Shown here piece after piece: positions 48,962 through 59,122 of a stretch of 64,000 nt of DNA. The notes under the pieces were generated by a model that was given only the letters and a program-made list of their open reading frames with translations, was not told the origin of the DNA and did no database searches. The DNA is from Cycloclasticus sp. (GTDB lineage: Bacteria; Pseudomonadota; Gammaproteobacteria; Methylococcales; Cycloclasticaceae), in assembly GCA_040743155.1 (NCBI GenBank), contig JBFLJU010000001.1, positions 2,167,144 to 2,231,143 on the forward strand, given 5' to 3'. The first letter of the stretch is position 1. Each line of letters begins with the position of its first letter. The translations under genes were made by a program, and so were the position numbers.

Positions 48962-49528
48962 ATGCCAAAAGCCAGTGAATTAAAATGCAGCATGGTCGTA
49001 GAAGTCAATGACGAACCATACGCCGTTAAAAGCATTGATGTACGCAACCCATCTTCACGCGGTGCATCCACCTTATACAAGGTCCGTTTCAATCATTTAA
49101 AAACCAAGCAAAAACGCGATGAAACGTTCAAAGGCGGTGACTTCTTAAAAGACGTGGATTGCGACCGCATCAAGCTCCAGTATTCATACCAAGATGGCGA
49201 TAGTTATACCTTTATGGATTTAGAGAGTTATGAACAGTACACCCTAGATAGCGATGATATTGAAGATCAAATTAAGTACCTAAGCGAAGGACTGGAGAGT
49301 ATTGTTGGCATTTTATTGGACGGCGCGTTAGTGGCGATTGAGTTACCAACGACTATCAGCATAGCAATCACCGATACAGCGCCTGGTTTAAAAAGTGCCT
49401 CAGCCACTTCGCGCACTAAACCGGCCATTTTGTCCACTGGGTTAGAAGTTCAAGTGCCTGAGTATATTGATAATGGCGAGGTCGTTAAAATTAACACTTC
49501 AACTGGCAAGTTTATGTCACGAGCTTAA
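48962..49528 (+). CDS. yeiP: Elongation factor P-like protein YeiP (EfpL)
   Basis: The 188-residue protein has the three beta-barrel domains of EF-P and aligns by eye with E. coli YeiP, for example in SRGASTLYKVRF, VFMD-like TFMDLESYEQYTL and the C-terminal KPAILSTGLEVQVPEYI. The tip loop carries arginine (SSRGAS) instead of the lysine that EF-P modifies. Family members relieve ribosome stalling at proline and other difficult motifs. The gene is followed by HopJ with a one-base overlap. Confidence 0.93.
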   Translation: MPKASELKCSMVVEVNDEPYAVKSIDVRNPSSRGASTLYKVRFNHLKTKQKRDETFKGGDFLKDVDCDRIKLQYSYQDGDSYTFMDLESYEQYTLDSDDIEDQIKYLSEGLESIVGILLDGALVAIELPTTISIAITDTAPGLKSASATSRTKPAILSTGLEVQVPEYIDNGEVVKINTSTGKFMSRA

Positions 49529-49869
49529 TGATGAACAAATCTATTGAACAATTACGTCAAGCCATGACGACACTACAATTTAATGACAGCATGGATATAA
49601 TCGATGCCTTATACGAATTCACACCCACTGGTTTCAGCAACGGCAAGGTGCATAATGAGGCTGGTGAAAATAATGGCTCATGCAAATTATTTGCTTTTGC
49701 CAAAATGAATGACTTTAGCGAGCCACAAACACTGGCTTGTTTTGGTGAATTTTTCCGCGACGTTTTAGCCACACCCGATGGCGACGACCACCAGAATATT
49801 CGCAACTTTATGCAAACAGGCTGGGCAGGCATTACCTTTGATGCTTCGCCTTTAGTCGAAAAGAAATAA
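49528..49869 (+). CDS. HopJ type III effector family protein
   Basis: The 113-residue protein matches the HopJ family: FNDSMDIIDALYEFTPTGFSNGKVHNEAGENNGSCKLFAFAK followed by TLACFGEFFRDVL and HQNIRNFM. Despite the name, these small cytoplasmic proteins are found in many free-living gammaproteobacteria without type III secretion, and no secretion genes are near. Function unknown. Two adjacent ATGs (49528, 49531) are possible starts; the first overlaps the yeiP stop. Confidence 0.9.
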   Translation: MMNKSIEQLRQAMTTLQFNDSMDIIDALYEFTPTGFSNGKVHNEAGENNGSCKLFAFAKMNDFSEPQTLACFGEFFRDVLATPDGDDHQNIRNFMQTGWAGITFDASPLVEKK

Positions 49870-49885
49870 TCGAGTTAACACGTCT

Positions 49886-51268
49886 ATGTCCAGTTCAAGC
49901 TTCTCATCTCTGTCAATTTCACCGGTTCAAATTAAAAATTTGGGCTCATTAGGTTATAAAAACATGACGCCGGTACAAGCGCAAAGCTTGCCCCACGTTT
50001 TAAACGGCAAAGACATTATTGCCCAAGCCAAAACCGGCAGTGGCAAAACCGTTGCCTTTGGTATTGGCTTGCTGGATAAAATTAATCCACGTTTTTTTGG
50101 CACACAAGCCATGATACTGTGCCCCACGCGAGAACTAGCGGATCAAGTAGGCAAAGAGATTCGAAAATTGGCACGTAGCGTTCCCAATATCAAACTGGTG
50201 TTACTGTGCGGTGGCAAACCGTTTGGTCCGCAAGTTGGGTCATTAGAACACGGTGCTCACATTGTGGTGGGTACACCTGGTCGGATCCAAGATCACCTAA
50301 AAAAACGCACGTTAAATATCGGTCAATTAAAAACCTTGGTGTTGGACGAAGCCGATAGGATGCTTGACATGGGCTTTGCCGATGTGATGACCGATATCAT
50401 TAAGCACACACCCAGTGCTCGACAAACCTTATTATTCTCAGCCACCTACCCAGACGCTATTAAACAGATGTGTCGCTCTATTCAGCGAGACCCTGTGACC
50501 GTAACAGTTGAGTCTGACCATCAGCAAGACGTCATTGAACAACTATTTTACCAAGTTAAAAAACATGAACGCAACAACACACTGTTAGCGTTGTTTGAGC
50601 ACTACCAGCCAAAAACGGCGATTGTCTTTTGTCACACGAAGGCACAATGTGGCGAAATGGCGGAGTTCCTACGTGAACACAACATAGAGTCGCTAGCCAT
50701 TCATGGTGACCTCGATCAACGCGAACGTGATCAAGTCTTGATTCGTTTTGCCAACAATAGCTGTTCTGTACTCGTTGCTACCGACGTTGCTGCACGTGGT
50801 TTAGACATTAAGTCTATTGGCATGGTCATTAATTACGAATTACCACGTGATCCTGAAATTTACGTCCACCGTATTGGCAGGACTGGACGCGCGGGTGAAA
50901 CGGGACTGGCCATGAGCCTGTTTGCAGAACACGAACAAATCCGAGTCAATGCCATCGAGCAATACCAACAAAAACCCTGCTTAATTGATAGCCCAAAATC
51001 GTTAGACCGTGACACCACGTTTAAACTGTACCCACCCATGGTAACAATTCAGATTGATGGTGGACGCAAAGACAAAATTCGCCCCGGCGACATATTGGGT
51101 GCACTAACCGGCGACGCCGGATTAAATGGCTCGCAAATTGGCAAAATTGATATTTTTGATCGCTCAAGCTATGTAGCTCTTGAGCACGAGGTCGTGCGTC
51201 AAGCGCTGAACTACCTAGCCAACGGCAAGGTAAAAGGCCGCCCCTCTAAGGCACGCAAGGTTAAATAA
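49886..51268 (+). CDS. dbpA: ATP-dependent RNA helicase DbpA
   Basis: DbpA is a DEAD-box helicase activated by hairpin 92 of 23S rRNA and works in 50S assembly. The 460-residue protein has the Q motif region YKNMTPVQAQSLP, Walker A AKTGSGKTV, DEAD in LDEADRMLD, SAT in FSATYP and motif VI HRIGRTGRAG. The C-terminal RNA-binding domain (about 385-460, including IDGGRKDKIRPGDILGALTGD) is the DbpA-specific RRM-like module. It lies 17 bp after HopJ. Convergent with the phasin gene. Confidence 0.96.
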   Translation: MSSSSFSSLSISPVQIKNLGSLGYKNMTPVQAQSLPHVLNGKDIIAQAKTGSGKTVAFGIGLLDKINPRFFGTQAMILCPTRELADQVGKEIRKLARSVPNIKLVLLCGGKPFGPQVGSLEHGAHIVVGTPGRIQDHLKKRTLNIGQLKTLVLDEADRMLDMGFADVMTDIIKHTPSARQTLLFSATYPDAIKQMCRSIQRDPVTVTVESDHQQDVIEQLFYQVKKHERNNTLLALFEHYQPKTAIVFCHTKAQCGEMAEFLREHNIESLAIHGDLDQRERDQVLIRFANNSCSVLVATDVAARGLDIKSIGMVINYELPRDPEIYVHRIGRTGRAGETGLAMSLFAEHEQIRVNAIEQYQQKPCLIDSPKSLDRDTTFKLYPPMVTIQIDGGRKDKIRPGDILGALTGDAGLNGSQIGKIDIFDRSSYVALEHEVVRQALNYLANGKVKGRPSKARKVK

Positions 51269-51298
51269 AGAGCCTCGCTGTTAACCAAGTTAGCCATT

Positions 51299-51350
51299 AA
51301 AAAACAGGTGTACATCCTTGTACGGTCAAACTCCTGCTAATCCTTGCGTC
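51299..51350 (-). promoter_or_regulatory. Phasin 3' UTR with CsrA/RsmA consensus hairpin
   Basis: On the minus strand, right after the phasin stop, three GGA motifs occur within 45 nt: GCAAGGATTAG, GCAGGAG and GTACAAGGATGTAC (51310-51323). The last forms a 4-bp stem with an AAGGAT loop and matches the published CsrA SELEX consensus RUACARGGAUGU at all 12 positions. An outer CAGG/CCTG pairing (51305-51336) followed by six T residues could be the transcript terminator, but its internal loop is asymmetric. Confidence 0.65.
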
Positions 51351-51713
51351 TTAGGCAGCTTTTTTAGCCGTTTTATTAACTGTTTCCGTCGTTTCCAGAA
51401 CCATCATTTTATTACCCTCTTGTAATAACCTGATCACTTCTTCGTTATATGATTTGGCCGCTTCAAGTAAGGCTTTACTGTCGGCCACTATTTTCTCAAC
51501 ACTACTTTGGACGCACTCCAATTGACCAGCCATAAAGGTTTTCAAACTCGGCATGTCTTTTATATCAACCGCTGCCTTAAACTGAGCCTCAGCCAACACC
51601 ATATATTCTTGAGCCGCTAACTGCTGTGCTTCCACCGCCTTTTCAACTCGCGCTCTGTTTAACTCGGTCAGTTTCTTAGCTGGGCCCATTAATTCTTCCA
51701 TATTGCTTATCAT
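51351..51713 (-). CDS. Phasin family protein (polyhydroxyalkanoate granule-associated)
   Basis: Phasins coat PHA storage granules. From the ATG at 51713 the protein has 120 residues, nearly all amphipathic helix, with the phasin pattern LTELNRARVEKAVEAQQLAAQEYMVLAEAQFKAA and a C-terminal TVNKTAKKAA tail typical of DNA- or granule-binding phasins. I chose the ATG because AAAGGA is six bases upstream; a GTG at 51743 would add ten residues. No PHA synthase is in the window. It is divergent from the SulP gene and has a remarkable GGA-rich 3' UTR. Confidence 0.85.
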   Translation of the reverse strand: MISNMEELMGPAKKLTELNRARVEKAVEAQQLAAQEYMVLAEAQFKAAVDIKDMPSLKTFMAGQLECVQSSVEKIVADSKALLEAAKSYNEEVIRLLQEGNKMMVLETTETVNKTAKKAA

Positions 51714-51823
51714 CACTTTTCCTTTAGTTGATTTAACTGGCACACATCTTAAAGAGTCTTTGTGACAGATGGGTTACCGTTGAGTGAAGCTTTTATGAAT
51801 GCTGCGACTGCACAACTTTCTGC

Positions 51824-51829
51824 TATAAT
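51824..51829 (+). promoter_or_regulatory. Extended -10 box before the SulP gene
   Basis: TGC-TATAAT lies 37 bp before the SulP ATG in the gap with the divergent phasin gene. No clear -35 is visible, in line with an extended -10 promoter. Confidence 0.5.
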
Positions 51830-51865
51830 CACGCCCACAATTTTAAGACAATTCTGCAGACCCTC

Positions 51866-53425
51866 ATGTTTCAGCTAATTATTTCTCGTACGCAAAGCTT
51901 AAAAAGCGACCTGCTTTCTGGCCTAACTGTTGCCCTTGCACTTGTTCCAGAAGCCGTTGCCTTTGCTTTTGTGGCTGGTGTTGAACCTCTGGTCGGCTTA
52001 TACGCCGCCTTTATGGTTGGCTTAATCACCGCTGCGATTGGCGGTCGTCCCGGAATGATTTCAGGTGCCACCGGGGCTTTAGCCGTTGTGATGGTCAGCT
52101 TAGTTGCCACCCACGGTGTTGAATATTTATTTGCTACCGTTGTTTTAATGGGGCTTCTACAAATACTCGCCGGTGTATTTCGGCTGGGTAAATTTATACG
52201 GCTAGTGCCTCATCCTGTGATGCTGGGCTTTGTAAATGGTTTAGCGATTGTTATTTTTATGGCTCAGCTGCAGCAGTTCCAATTCTTGGACCCTACGACA
52301 GGTGAATTGACTTGGCTACAAGGTAATCAAATGACCATGATGCTCGGCATGGTTGCGCTCACCATGGCCATCATCCATTTTTTACCGAAGCTGACTAAGG
52401 CAATTCCCTCTTCACTTGCTGCCATTATGACCATCGTGGCGCTATCCGTCGGCCTAGACATGGACCTACGTATCGTTCAAGACGTTCTAAAAGACATGAC
52501 CGGTGACCCAATGGCGACCATTGCCGGCGGCCTACCTCAATTTCATATCCCAAGTGTTCCACTGAGTTTAGAAACGCTAAAAATCATTTTCCCATACGCA
52601 CTTATTCTTGCCGCTATTGGCCTTATTGAATCGTTATTAACACTTACCCTGATTGATGAAATAACTCAAACACGTGGTCGCGGTAATAAAGAGTGTGTTG
52701 GTCAGGGCGTTGCCAATATCGCCACCGGCTTTTTTGGTGGCATGGGCGGTTGCGCAATGATTGGTCAAAGTATGATCAATATTAACTCCGGCGGGCGCGG
52801 CAGGGCATCGGGTATTACCGCTGCGTTGTTCTTATTAGCCTTCATTCTAGTCGGCTCTTCACTGATCGAAATGATCCCCGTTGCCGCCTTGGTCGGTGTT
52901 ATGTTCATGGTCGTTTTAGGCACTTTCGAGTGGGCCAGCTTCCGCTTATTAGGCCGCATCCCGCTATCCGATACCTTGGTCGGCATTACCGTTGCTGTTG
53001 TGACCGTTTTAACCGATTTGGCTATTGCGGTGATCGTTGGGGTGATTATGTCTACGCTTGTTTTCGCCTGGAAACACGCCAAAAACATGCACTTTGACAT
53101 TGAAGAAAAAGACGGCGTAAAGATTTACAAACCAACCGGGCCCTTATTTTTTGCGTCTATCCATAATTTCCGCAATCACTTTGACCCAGTTAACGATCCG
53201 CAAGAAGTGATTATTGATTTTGCCCGCTCCCGTGTGTCTGACCATTCCGGCATTGAAGCGATTGACGCGCTCGCCGAACGGTACATGAAACAAGGTAAAA
53301 CCTTACATTTACGCCACCTAAGTCCTGAGTGTATTAAGCTGTTACACAAAGCGAGAAAACTCATTGAAGTGAATGTTATTGAAGACCCTAAGTACGCCAT
53401 TGCGGACGATGCGTTAGACTCATAA
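51866..53425 (+). CDS. SulP family inorganic anion transporter with STAS domain
   Basis: The 519-residue protein has the SLC26/SulP membrane domain (about 1-400) with the opening [28 protein letters not shown], the conserved [17 protein letters not shown] and [21 protein letters not shown] blocks, and a C-terminal STAS domain (about 420-519). Family members carry sulfate, bicarbonate or other anions. No carbonic anhydrase is fused or adjacent (the gamma-CA is 51 kb away), so the substrate is open. Confidence 0.93.
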   Translation: MFQLIISRTQSLKSDLLSGLTVALALVPEAVAFAFVAGVEPLVGLYAAFMVGLITAAIGGRPGMISGATGALAVVMVSLVATHGVEYLFATVVLMGLLQILAGVFRLGKFIRLVPHPVMLGFVNGLAIVIFMAQLQQFQFLDPTTGELTWLQGNQMTMMLGMVALTMAIIHFLPKLTKAIPSSLAAIMTIVALSVGLDMDLRIVQDVLKDMTGDPMATIAGGLPQFHIPSVPLSLETLKIIFPYALILAAIGLIESLLTLTLIDEITQTRGRGNKECVGQGVANIATGFFGGMGGCAMIGQSMININSGGRGRASGITAALFLLAFILVGSSLIEMIPVAALVGVMFMVVLGTFEWASFRLLGRIPLSDTLVGITVAVVTVLTDLAIAVIVGVIMSTLVFAWKHAKNMHFDIEEKDGVKIYKPTGPLFFASIHNFRNHFDPVNDPQEVIIDFARSRVSDHSGIEAIDALAERYMKQGKTLHLRHLSPECIKLLHKARKLIEVNVIEDPKYAIADDALDS

Positions 53426-53454
53426 CCGCTTTTTTGCTGATAGCAACACCATAC

Positions 53455-53515
53455 AAAAAAATAAGCCCTCACAGCAATTAGACATTATTTAATTGCCACG
53501 CTGGGCTTCATTTTT
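53455..53515. terminator. Bidirectional terminator between SulP gene and recQ
   Basis: A long imperfect hairpin pairs AAGCCC (53463-53468) with GGGCTT (53503-53508) and, inside, GCAATTA with TAATTGC. TTTTT follows on the plus strand and a longer T-run (A-run at 53455-53460) follows on the minus strand, so it can end both convergent transcripts. Confidence 0.75.
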
Positions 53516-53573
53516 CGGCTTAAGCTTGTGGCCTGCATCTTTGCAATACGATGAAAAAGTTAATGAGCTCAAG

Positions 53574-55688
53574 CTATATAGAGCCCATCACACATTTAAT
53601 TACCCCGTAGTCATACTCTTCATCTAAGGCTTCATAAATGGGCTTGATGCGCCCTTTGCTTTCGTCTTCCAGTGATTCAATCATCATCACGACTTCTTGA
53701 TATTCACTGTCATCAAGCTCCAGCACCTCACGAACATCCAGCAGCCCCGCTTCAATCGCATCGGCTAAATGGCTATAAACACTGCTGTCCTTAATGTCTC
53801 GCTGCTTGGCAATCGCCTCAACACTCAATCCCTCTTGGTACAACAATAAGGTTTCGTTAACGGTTGCGCTTAGACGATTATTTAATAGTTCTGCCAACGG
53901 GTATTTTACAATTTCTGCTAAGAACACTTTACCGTAGCGCTTGATTTTTTGATCGCCCACACCTGAAATATACCGCAAGTCTGATGATGAAATAGGCCGT
54001 TTTTTAACCATTTCTTGCAACGTCGCATCATGAAAAATGACATAGGGTGGCACACCTGCTTCCTCTGCTAAACGCATCCGTAAACCACGCAGTGCCTCCC
54101 ACAACGGCTCGTCTTGAGGGCGTACTGGACTTTTCTTCTTTTTCTCGTTGCTCAGTGCTTCTTCTTTGCTTTGCTTTCTGAGCTCTAGTGTTTGCTCGCC
54201 GCGCAAAACAGGTCGGCATTTTTCTGTTAGCATTAAGGCACCATGACGTTCGGCGTCCACATTGATATAGCCCAACGCAATCAGTTGCCTAAAGATCGTA
54301 CGCCATTCCATCACCGAGAACTCTTTACCTATCCCAAACGTGCTTAACTGATCATGGCTATTATGCTGAATTCGTTCATCCACTTTGCCATTTAGCACAT
54401 CAATGATGTAATTCACCCCAAAGCGCTGACCCGTTCGGTAAACGGTCGATAACACCTTTTGCGCCGCTTCGCTACCATCCCATTTCTCAGGCGGTGAAAC
54501 ACAGTTATCACACTCACCGCAGGCTTCATCCAAACGCTCATCAAAATAACCCAGCAAGGCTTGCCGCCGACACGCGATTAACTCACAAAGTCCAAGCATT
54601 GATTCTAATTTATGGTGTTCAACTCGCTTATGCGCCGCATCGGCATTGGAGTTTTGTAGAAACTGGCGCAGGGTTAGAACATCCTGCAAGCCATACGCCA
54701 TCCACGCATTTGCCGGTTCACCATCACGGCCTGCTCGCCCCGTTTCTTGGTAATACGCCTCAATGCTTTTAGGCAAACTCAGGTGCGCCACGAAACGCAC
54801 ATCCGGCTTATCAATACCCATACCAAAGGCAATGGTTGCAACGATGATAACGCCGTCTTCACGCAAGAAGCGCTGCTGATTTGTTTGTCTAACTTCTTGT
54901 GGCAAGCCCGCATGATAAGGCAAGGCAACACGACCCTGCTCACACAACCACTCAGCCGTTGCTTCCACTTTTTTACGTGATAAGCAATACACGATGCCTG
55001 CATCACTGGCGTGCTTTTCTTGTAAGAAGCGCCACATTCTTGATTTTGGATTATTGCCTTCTGAAATCGCGTAGTGGATATTCGGCCGGTCAAAGCTATT
55101 AATAAAAACTCGCGCTTTTTCTAACTGTAATTGCGCAATAATTTCATCGCGTGTTCGCTGATCCGCCGTTGCTGTTAAAGCGATGCGTGGAACATTAGGA
55201 AAACGTTCGTGAAGAATGCGTAGTTTTTGATATTCCGGCCTAAAGTCGTGCCCCCATTGCGACACACAGTGTGCCTCATCGATGGCAAACAACGCGAGTT
55301 GGCAGCGTTCCAGCAACGACAACATAGCTTCGTTCAATAATCGCTCTGGCGCCACGTACAATAGCTCTAGCTCGCCCGCCAACAATTGTTGCTCAACCCG
55401 TCTTGCTTCACCCACTTTAAGCGTTGAATTTAAATACGCCGCCTTTATGCCTAATTCATTTAGAGCGCTCACTTGGTCTTGCATCAACGCAATCAATGGC
55501 GAAACAACAATCGCCGTACCGTCTCGTAATAAGGCTGGAATTTGATAACACAACGACTTACCGCCACCCGTTGGCATCAAAACAAATGCGTCACGGCCAT
55601 TTTCTAGCTCATTGATAATCTCACCTTGCGGTTCACGAAAAGTGTCATAGCCAAAGGTAGATTGTAGAATTGATTGTGCGCGACTCAT
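53574..55688 (-). CDS. recQ: ATP-dependent DNA helicase RecQ
   Basis: RecQ unwinds DNA 3' to 5' in recombination and repair. The 704-residue protein has the motif 0 region [14 protein letters not shown], Walker [17 protein letters not shown] in [19 protein letters not shown], motif [15 protein letters not shown], the zinc-binding cysteines (CELIACRR...CGECDNC), the winged helix and an HRDC domain (about 515-595). The extra 110-residue tail contains an HTH_40-like segment, [20 protein letters not shown], found in some longer RecQ proteins. It is divergent from the ABC-F gene. Confidence 0.96.
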   Translation of the reverse strand: MSRAQSILQSTFGYDTFREPQGEIINELENGRDAFVLMPTGGGKSLCYQIPALLRDGTAIVVSPLIALMQDQVSALNELGIKAAYLNSTLKVGEARRVEQQLLAGELELLYVAPERLLNEAMLSLLERCQLALFAIDEAHCVSQWGHDFRPEYQKLRILHERFPNVPRIALTATADQRTRDEIIAQLQLEKARVFINSFDRPNIHYAISEGNNPKSRMWRFLQEKHASDAGIVYCLSRKKVEATAEWLCEQGRVALPYHAGLPQEVRQTNQQRFLREDGVIIVATIAFGMGIDKPDVRFVAHLSLPKSIEAYYQETGRAGRDGEPANAWMAYGLQDVLTLRQFLQNSNADAAHKRVEHHKLESMLGLCELIACRRQALLGYFDERLDEACGECDNCVSPPEKWDGSEAAQKVLSTVYRTGQRFGVNYIIDVLNGKVDERIQHNSHDQLSTFGIGKEFSVMEWRTIFRQLIALGYINVDAERHGALMLTEKCRPVLRGEQTLELRKQSKEEALSNEKKKKSPVRPQDEPLWEALRGLRMRLAEEAGVPPYVIFHDATLQEMVKKRPISSSDLRYISGVGDQKIKRYGKVFLAEIVKYPLAELLNNRLSATVNETLLLYQEGLSVEAIAKQRDIKDSSVYSHLADAIEAGLLDVREVLELDDSEYQEVVMMIESLEDESKGRIKPIYEALDEEYDYGVIKCVMGSI

Positions 55689-55813
55689 GGATCCAAACAG
55701 TTGATGTTAAAAGATCAATTATCGCATAAACGAAAGACCGACAAACTCGGCCTCTGACGTTAAATTAAACAACTAGCGTCTAATTCACTCAAACCAAGCT
55801 GATGCCCTTTGGG

Positions 55814-55819
55814 TATAAT
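55814..55819 (+). promoter_or_regulatory. Candidate -10 box before the ABC-F gene
   Basis: TATAAT in GGGTATAATC lies 30 bp upstream of the ABC-F ATG. The -35 region is poor, so this is a moderate call. Confidence 0.45.
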
Positions 55820-55848
55820 CTCTCGTCTACCCACCCAACGAACACCAC

Positions 55849-57732
55849 ATGCTGACGTTAACTAATGTATCGCTTCGACGAGGAGCCAAGCTTTTATTTG
55901 AAAACCTGTCCTTTACCGTCTATTCCGGGCAGCGCGTAGGCATCAGCGGCGCGAATGGTTGCGGAAAATCCAGCTTGTTTGCCATGGTACGTGATGAGCT
56001 ACATGCAGATACCGGTGACTTTTCGATTCAATCGGGTTTTATCATTGCACACGTCGCGCAAGAGCTAGCAGCAACTGAGCAAGCCGCTCTTGAATTTGTT
56101 ATTGATGGCGACGCCGAATTACGAGATATTCAAGCAAAACTCGCGCAAGCTGAGCAACAAAACGACGGCCACCGTAGCGCAGAACTGTATGCAGAATTAG
56201 AAACAATTCACGGCTATACGGCAAATTCCCGCGCCGCTATTTTGTTAAGCGGCTTGGGCTTTAAAGCGGCAGAATTAACCAATCCAGTATCGACTTTTTC
56301 TGGCGGTTGGCGGGTTCGATTAAACTTGGCCAAAGCACTCATGTGCCGCTCTGATTTACTACTACTAGACGAACCGACCAATCACTTAGATTTAGACGCC
56401 GTCATTTGGCTGCAAGAGTGGCTACAAAATTACGCTGGCACCTTATTACTGATCTCGCATGACCGAGATTTCTTAGATGCTGTGGTCGGTCATGTGCTAC
56501 ACATTGAACAGCAAAATGCTCTGCTATACACCGGCAATTATTCACAATTTGAACGAGCCAGAGCTGAACGCTTAGCGCAGCAACAATCAAATTATGAGCG
56601 ACAACAAAAAGAACGCGCTCACATGCAAAGTTTCGTTGACCGTTTCAAAGCAAAAGCCACCAAGGCTAAGCAGGCACAAAGCCGTTTAAAAGCACTTCAA
56701 CGAATGGAACTCATTTCTGCCGCGCATATTGATTCGCCGTTCCACTTTGAATTTTTTAAACCCAGCCGCGTCTCAAACCCGCTAATTAAAGTTGAAAAGG
56801 CAACGCTTGCCTACGATGACAAGCTCATATTAGATAGCGTGTCGTTATCCATCAAACCAGGCGACCGGCTCGCCTTGTTGGGCCCCAATGGTGCAGGCAA
56901 GTCAACGCTTATCAAACTATTGGCAGGCCAGAGCAGCCCCAGTAACGGCACCGTAAGCGCTGCTGAAAGCCTCAACATCGGCTATTTCGCACAACACCAA
57001 CTAGAACAGCTTGATCCAACCGCATCACCCCTGCTGCACCTGCAACGGCTAGACAAAAAGGCTACCGAGCGCGATTTAAGAAACTTCCTCGGCGGTTTCG
57101 GCTTTCATGGTGACAAAACCCTAGAAGCCGTCGCCCCTTTTTCGGGTGGGGAAAAGGCTCGATTAGTACTCGCCATACTCGTCTATCAGAAACCCAACTT
57201 ATTACTACTCGATGAGCCGACTAATCATCTCGATATAGAAATGCGTCATGCCTTAAGCTCGGCACTGCAAGACTTTACTGGCGCGATGATTATCGTCTCC
57301 CACGATCGTCACTTATTACGCACCATCACTGACCAATTCTTACTGGTATCAAACAAAAAAGTAACGCTCTTCGACGGCGACTTAGATGACTATGCCGACT
57401 GGGTTAAAAATGAGTCAAAAAGCACTGAGAGTAACTCCAAAGACAGCAGCAAGCTTGCTTCAGGCAAAGAACGTAAACAACAAGCAGCCAAAAAAAGACA
57501 GCAACAAAAACCACTCCGTGATGCATTAAAGAAAGCGGAAAAGCAGCTTGATAAGATCTGCGCCAAACAACAGCAATTAGAAGAGTTATTAGCCGATAAT
57601 GCCTTGTACTCCGCAGACCAAAGTACTAAATTAAATACCTTATTAGAACAAAAAAGGCAGGTCGATAAAGAACTAGAAATTGCCGAAGAAACTTGGCTTT
57701 TTGCGCAAGAAGCAATTGAAGCATCAATATAG
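55849..57732 (+). CDS. ABC-F family ATPase (YheS-like)
   Basis: The 627-residue protein has two ABC domains without membrane segments: Walker A GANGCGKSS and GPNGAGKST, signatures FSGGWRVRLNLAKAL and FSGGEKARLVLAIL, and the Walker B sequences LLLLDEPTNHLDLD and LLLLDEPTNHLDIE. The linker between domains (about 240-315, with the P-site-tRNA-interaction motif) and the lysine/glutamine-rich C-terminal coiled coil (about 515-625) fit YheS rather than Uup or EttA. ABC-F proteins act on the ribosome in translation. No resistance context is visible. Confidence 0.92.
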   Translation: MLTLTNVSLRRGAKLLFENLSFTVYSGQRVGISGANGCGKSSLFAMVRDELHADTGDFSIQSGFIIAHVAQELAATEQAALEFVIDGDAELRDIQAKLAQAEQQNDGHRSAELYAELETIHGYTANSRAAILLSGLGFKAAELTNPVSTFSGGWRVRLNLAKALMCRSDLLLLDEPTNHLDLDAVIWLQEWLQNYAGTLLLISHDRDFLDAVVGHVLHIEQQNALLYTGNYSQFERARAERLAQQQSNYERQQKERAHMQSFVDRFKAKATKAKQAQSRLKALQRMELISAAHIDSPFHFEFFKPSRVSNPLIKVEKATLAYDDKLILDSVSLSIKPGDRLALLGPNGAGKSTLIKLLAGQSSPSNGTVSAAESLNIGYFAQHQLEQLDPTASPLLHLQRLDKKATERDLRNFLGGFGFHGDKTLEAVAPFSGGEKARLVLAILVYQKPNLLLLDEPTNHLDIEMRHALSSALQDFTGAMIIVSHDRHLLRTITDQFLLVSNKKVTLFDGDLDDYADWVKNESKSTESNSKDSSKLASGKERKQQAAKKRQQQKPLRDALKKAEKQLDKICAKQQQLEELLADNALYSADQSTKLNTLLEQKRQVDKELEIAEETWLFAQEAIEASI

Positions 57733-57798
57733 TTTTCTTACGCTAGGCTTGCTAGACTGGGTTCTTAAAAAGCATGTATCCCTTAGAGTGGCGTTAAA

Positions 57799-58152
57799 AT
57801 GAATTCTTTCAATTTCCTTTTATTACTTGCCTGCGTCACTTTGTTATCACTTGGGCAACTACTTTTTAAATTAGCATCCGACTCTTTTCCTTCAGTTATC
57901 TCACCTGGCTCTTTGCTTTCTTTCGCCGTTAACAAATACTTGCTTAGCGCCTTAGTTATCTATGGCTTCGCCACCTTTCTGTGGGTATGGGCACTGAGCA
58001 AAATGCCTCTTTCGCTTGCTTACCCCTTCATGGCCCTTGCCTTTATTATTGTCCCCATACTTTCATACTTTGCCTTAGACGAACCGCTTTCTATTTCTAG
58101 TTTAATTGGCGGATGTATTATTGTTGCTGGTTTAGCCATTGCAGTAAACTGA
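57799..58152 (+). CDS. EamA/SMR-type small membrane protein (ArnE-like)
   Basis: The 117-residue protein has four predicted membrane helices and the SMR/EamA pattern ending PLSISSLIGGCIIVAGLAIAV. Size and topology resemble ArnE-type flippase halves and the GtrA flippase position in O-antigen modification sets. It lies 4 bp upstream of a polyprenyl-phosphate-type glycosyltransferase, so a role in moving a lipid-linked sugar is plausible. Multidrug efflux (SMR) is the alternative but does not fit the neighbours. Confidence 0.8.
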   Translation: MNSFNFLLLLACVTLLSLGQLLFKLASDSFPSVISPGSLLSFAVNKYLLSALVIYGFATFLWVWALSKMPLSLAYPFMALAFIIVPILSYFALDEPLSISSLIGGCIIVAGLAIAVN

Positions 58153-58156
58153 ACTC

Positions 58157-59122
58157 ATGACTATTTATAAGATTGCTGTCGTCATCCCTTGTTATAAGGT
58201 TAAGAATCATATTGAAGGCGTCATTGAAGCGATTCCTGAGATCGTAAATAAAGTTTACGTAATTGATGATGCTTGCCCCCAATCATCCGGTTCGCATGTA
58301 ACATCGGTTGTTTCTGATACACGTATATCTGTTATTACGCATAAAACAAACAAAGGCGTTGGTGGGGCAGTTATCTCGGGGTACAAAAGAGCATTAGCTG
58401 AGGGCTGTGACATCATTGTTAAACTAGACGGTGATGGCCAGATGGACCCTTCCCTTATTTCAAGGTTAATCCAACCCATTATCGAGAAGCGCGCAGATTA
58501 CACCAAAGGAAATCGCTTCTTTACTCTTGAGTCATTAACCTCAATGCCCACTATTCGTAAACTTGGCAATGCCACATTGTCGTTTATAAATAAGGCATCC
58601 AGTGGTTATTGGAACATTATGGACCCAACCAACGGTTTTACTGCCATTCATAAAAATGCCCTATCACTTCTACCACTAAATAAGATCAACTCTGGCTACT
58701 TCTTTGAAAGCGATATGCTTTTCCGCTTAGGTACAATAAGGGCCGTTGTTATGGATATACCGATGCAAGCAAAATACGGCCAAGAGGAAAGTAATTTAAA
58801 TGTTAAGGCTACGCTTAAGAGCTTTCCAAAACTGTATTGCCAAGCCTTTATAAAACGCGTTTTTTACAATTACTTTTTGCGGGACTTTAACCGTGCGTCG
58901 CTAGAACTTGTACTCGCATTTATTCTAATCCTATTTGGTACACTTTGGGGCGGGGTCCATTGGTTAGAATCTCTTCAACAAATGAGGGAAGCCTCAACTG
59001 GCACAGTCATGCTCGCCGTACTCCCCATAATTCTTGGCTTTCAGATGCTGTTAGATTCAATAAATTTCGACACTGGCAATATACCAAAAACACCTTTACA
59101 GGAATTTGACCTTAGCGATTAG
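58157..59122 (+). CDS. Family 2 glycosyltransferase (polyprenyl-phosphate sugar synthase type)
   Basis: The 321-residue protein has an N-terminal GT-A domain (about 1-220) with VVIPCYKVKNHIEGVI, the nucleotide-binding VIDDACPQ (alanine where DDxS is common), the metal motif LDGDGQMDP and the acceptor block DPTNGFTAIHK. Two C-terminal membrane helices (about 252-275 and 290-310) follow. This resembles GtrB and DPM1-like enzymes that attach a sugar to undecaprenyl phosphate. Its 3' end overlaps the convergent GT-C gene by 11 bp. Confidence 0.9.
   Translation: MTIYKIAVVIPCYKVKNHIEGVIEAIPEIVNKVYVIDDACPQSSGSHVTSVVSDTRISVITHKTNKGVGGAVISGYKRALAEGCDIIVKLDGDGQMDPSLISRLIQPIIEKRADYTKGNRFFTLESLTSMPTIRKLGNATLSFINKASSGYWNIMDPTNGFTAIHKNALSLLPLNKINSGYFFESDMLFRLGTIRAVVMDIPMQAKYGQEESNLNVKATLKSFPKLYCQAFIKRVFYNYFLRDFNRASLELVLAFILILFGTLWGGVHWLESLQQMREASTGTVMLAVLPIILGFQMLLDSINFDTGNIPKTPLQEFDLSD

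Noticed and set aside
49528..49869. HopJ as evidence for a type III secretion system
   Set aside because: The family is widespread in non-pathogens and no secretion genes are nearby.
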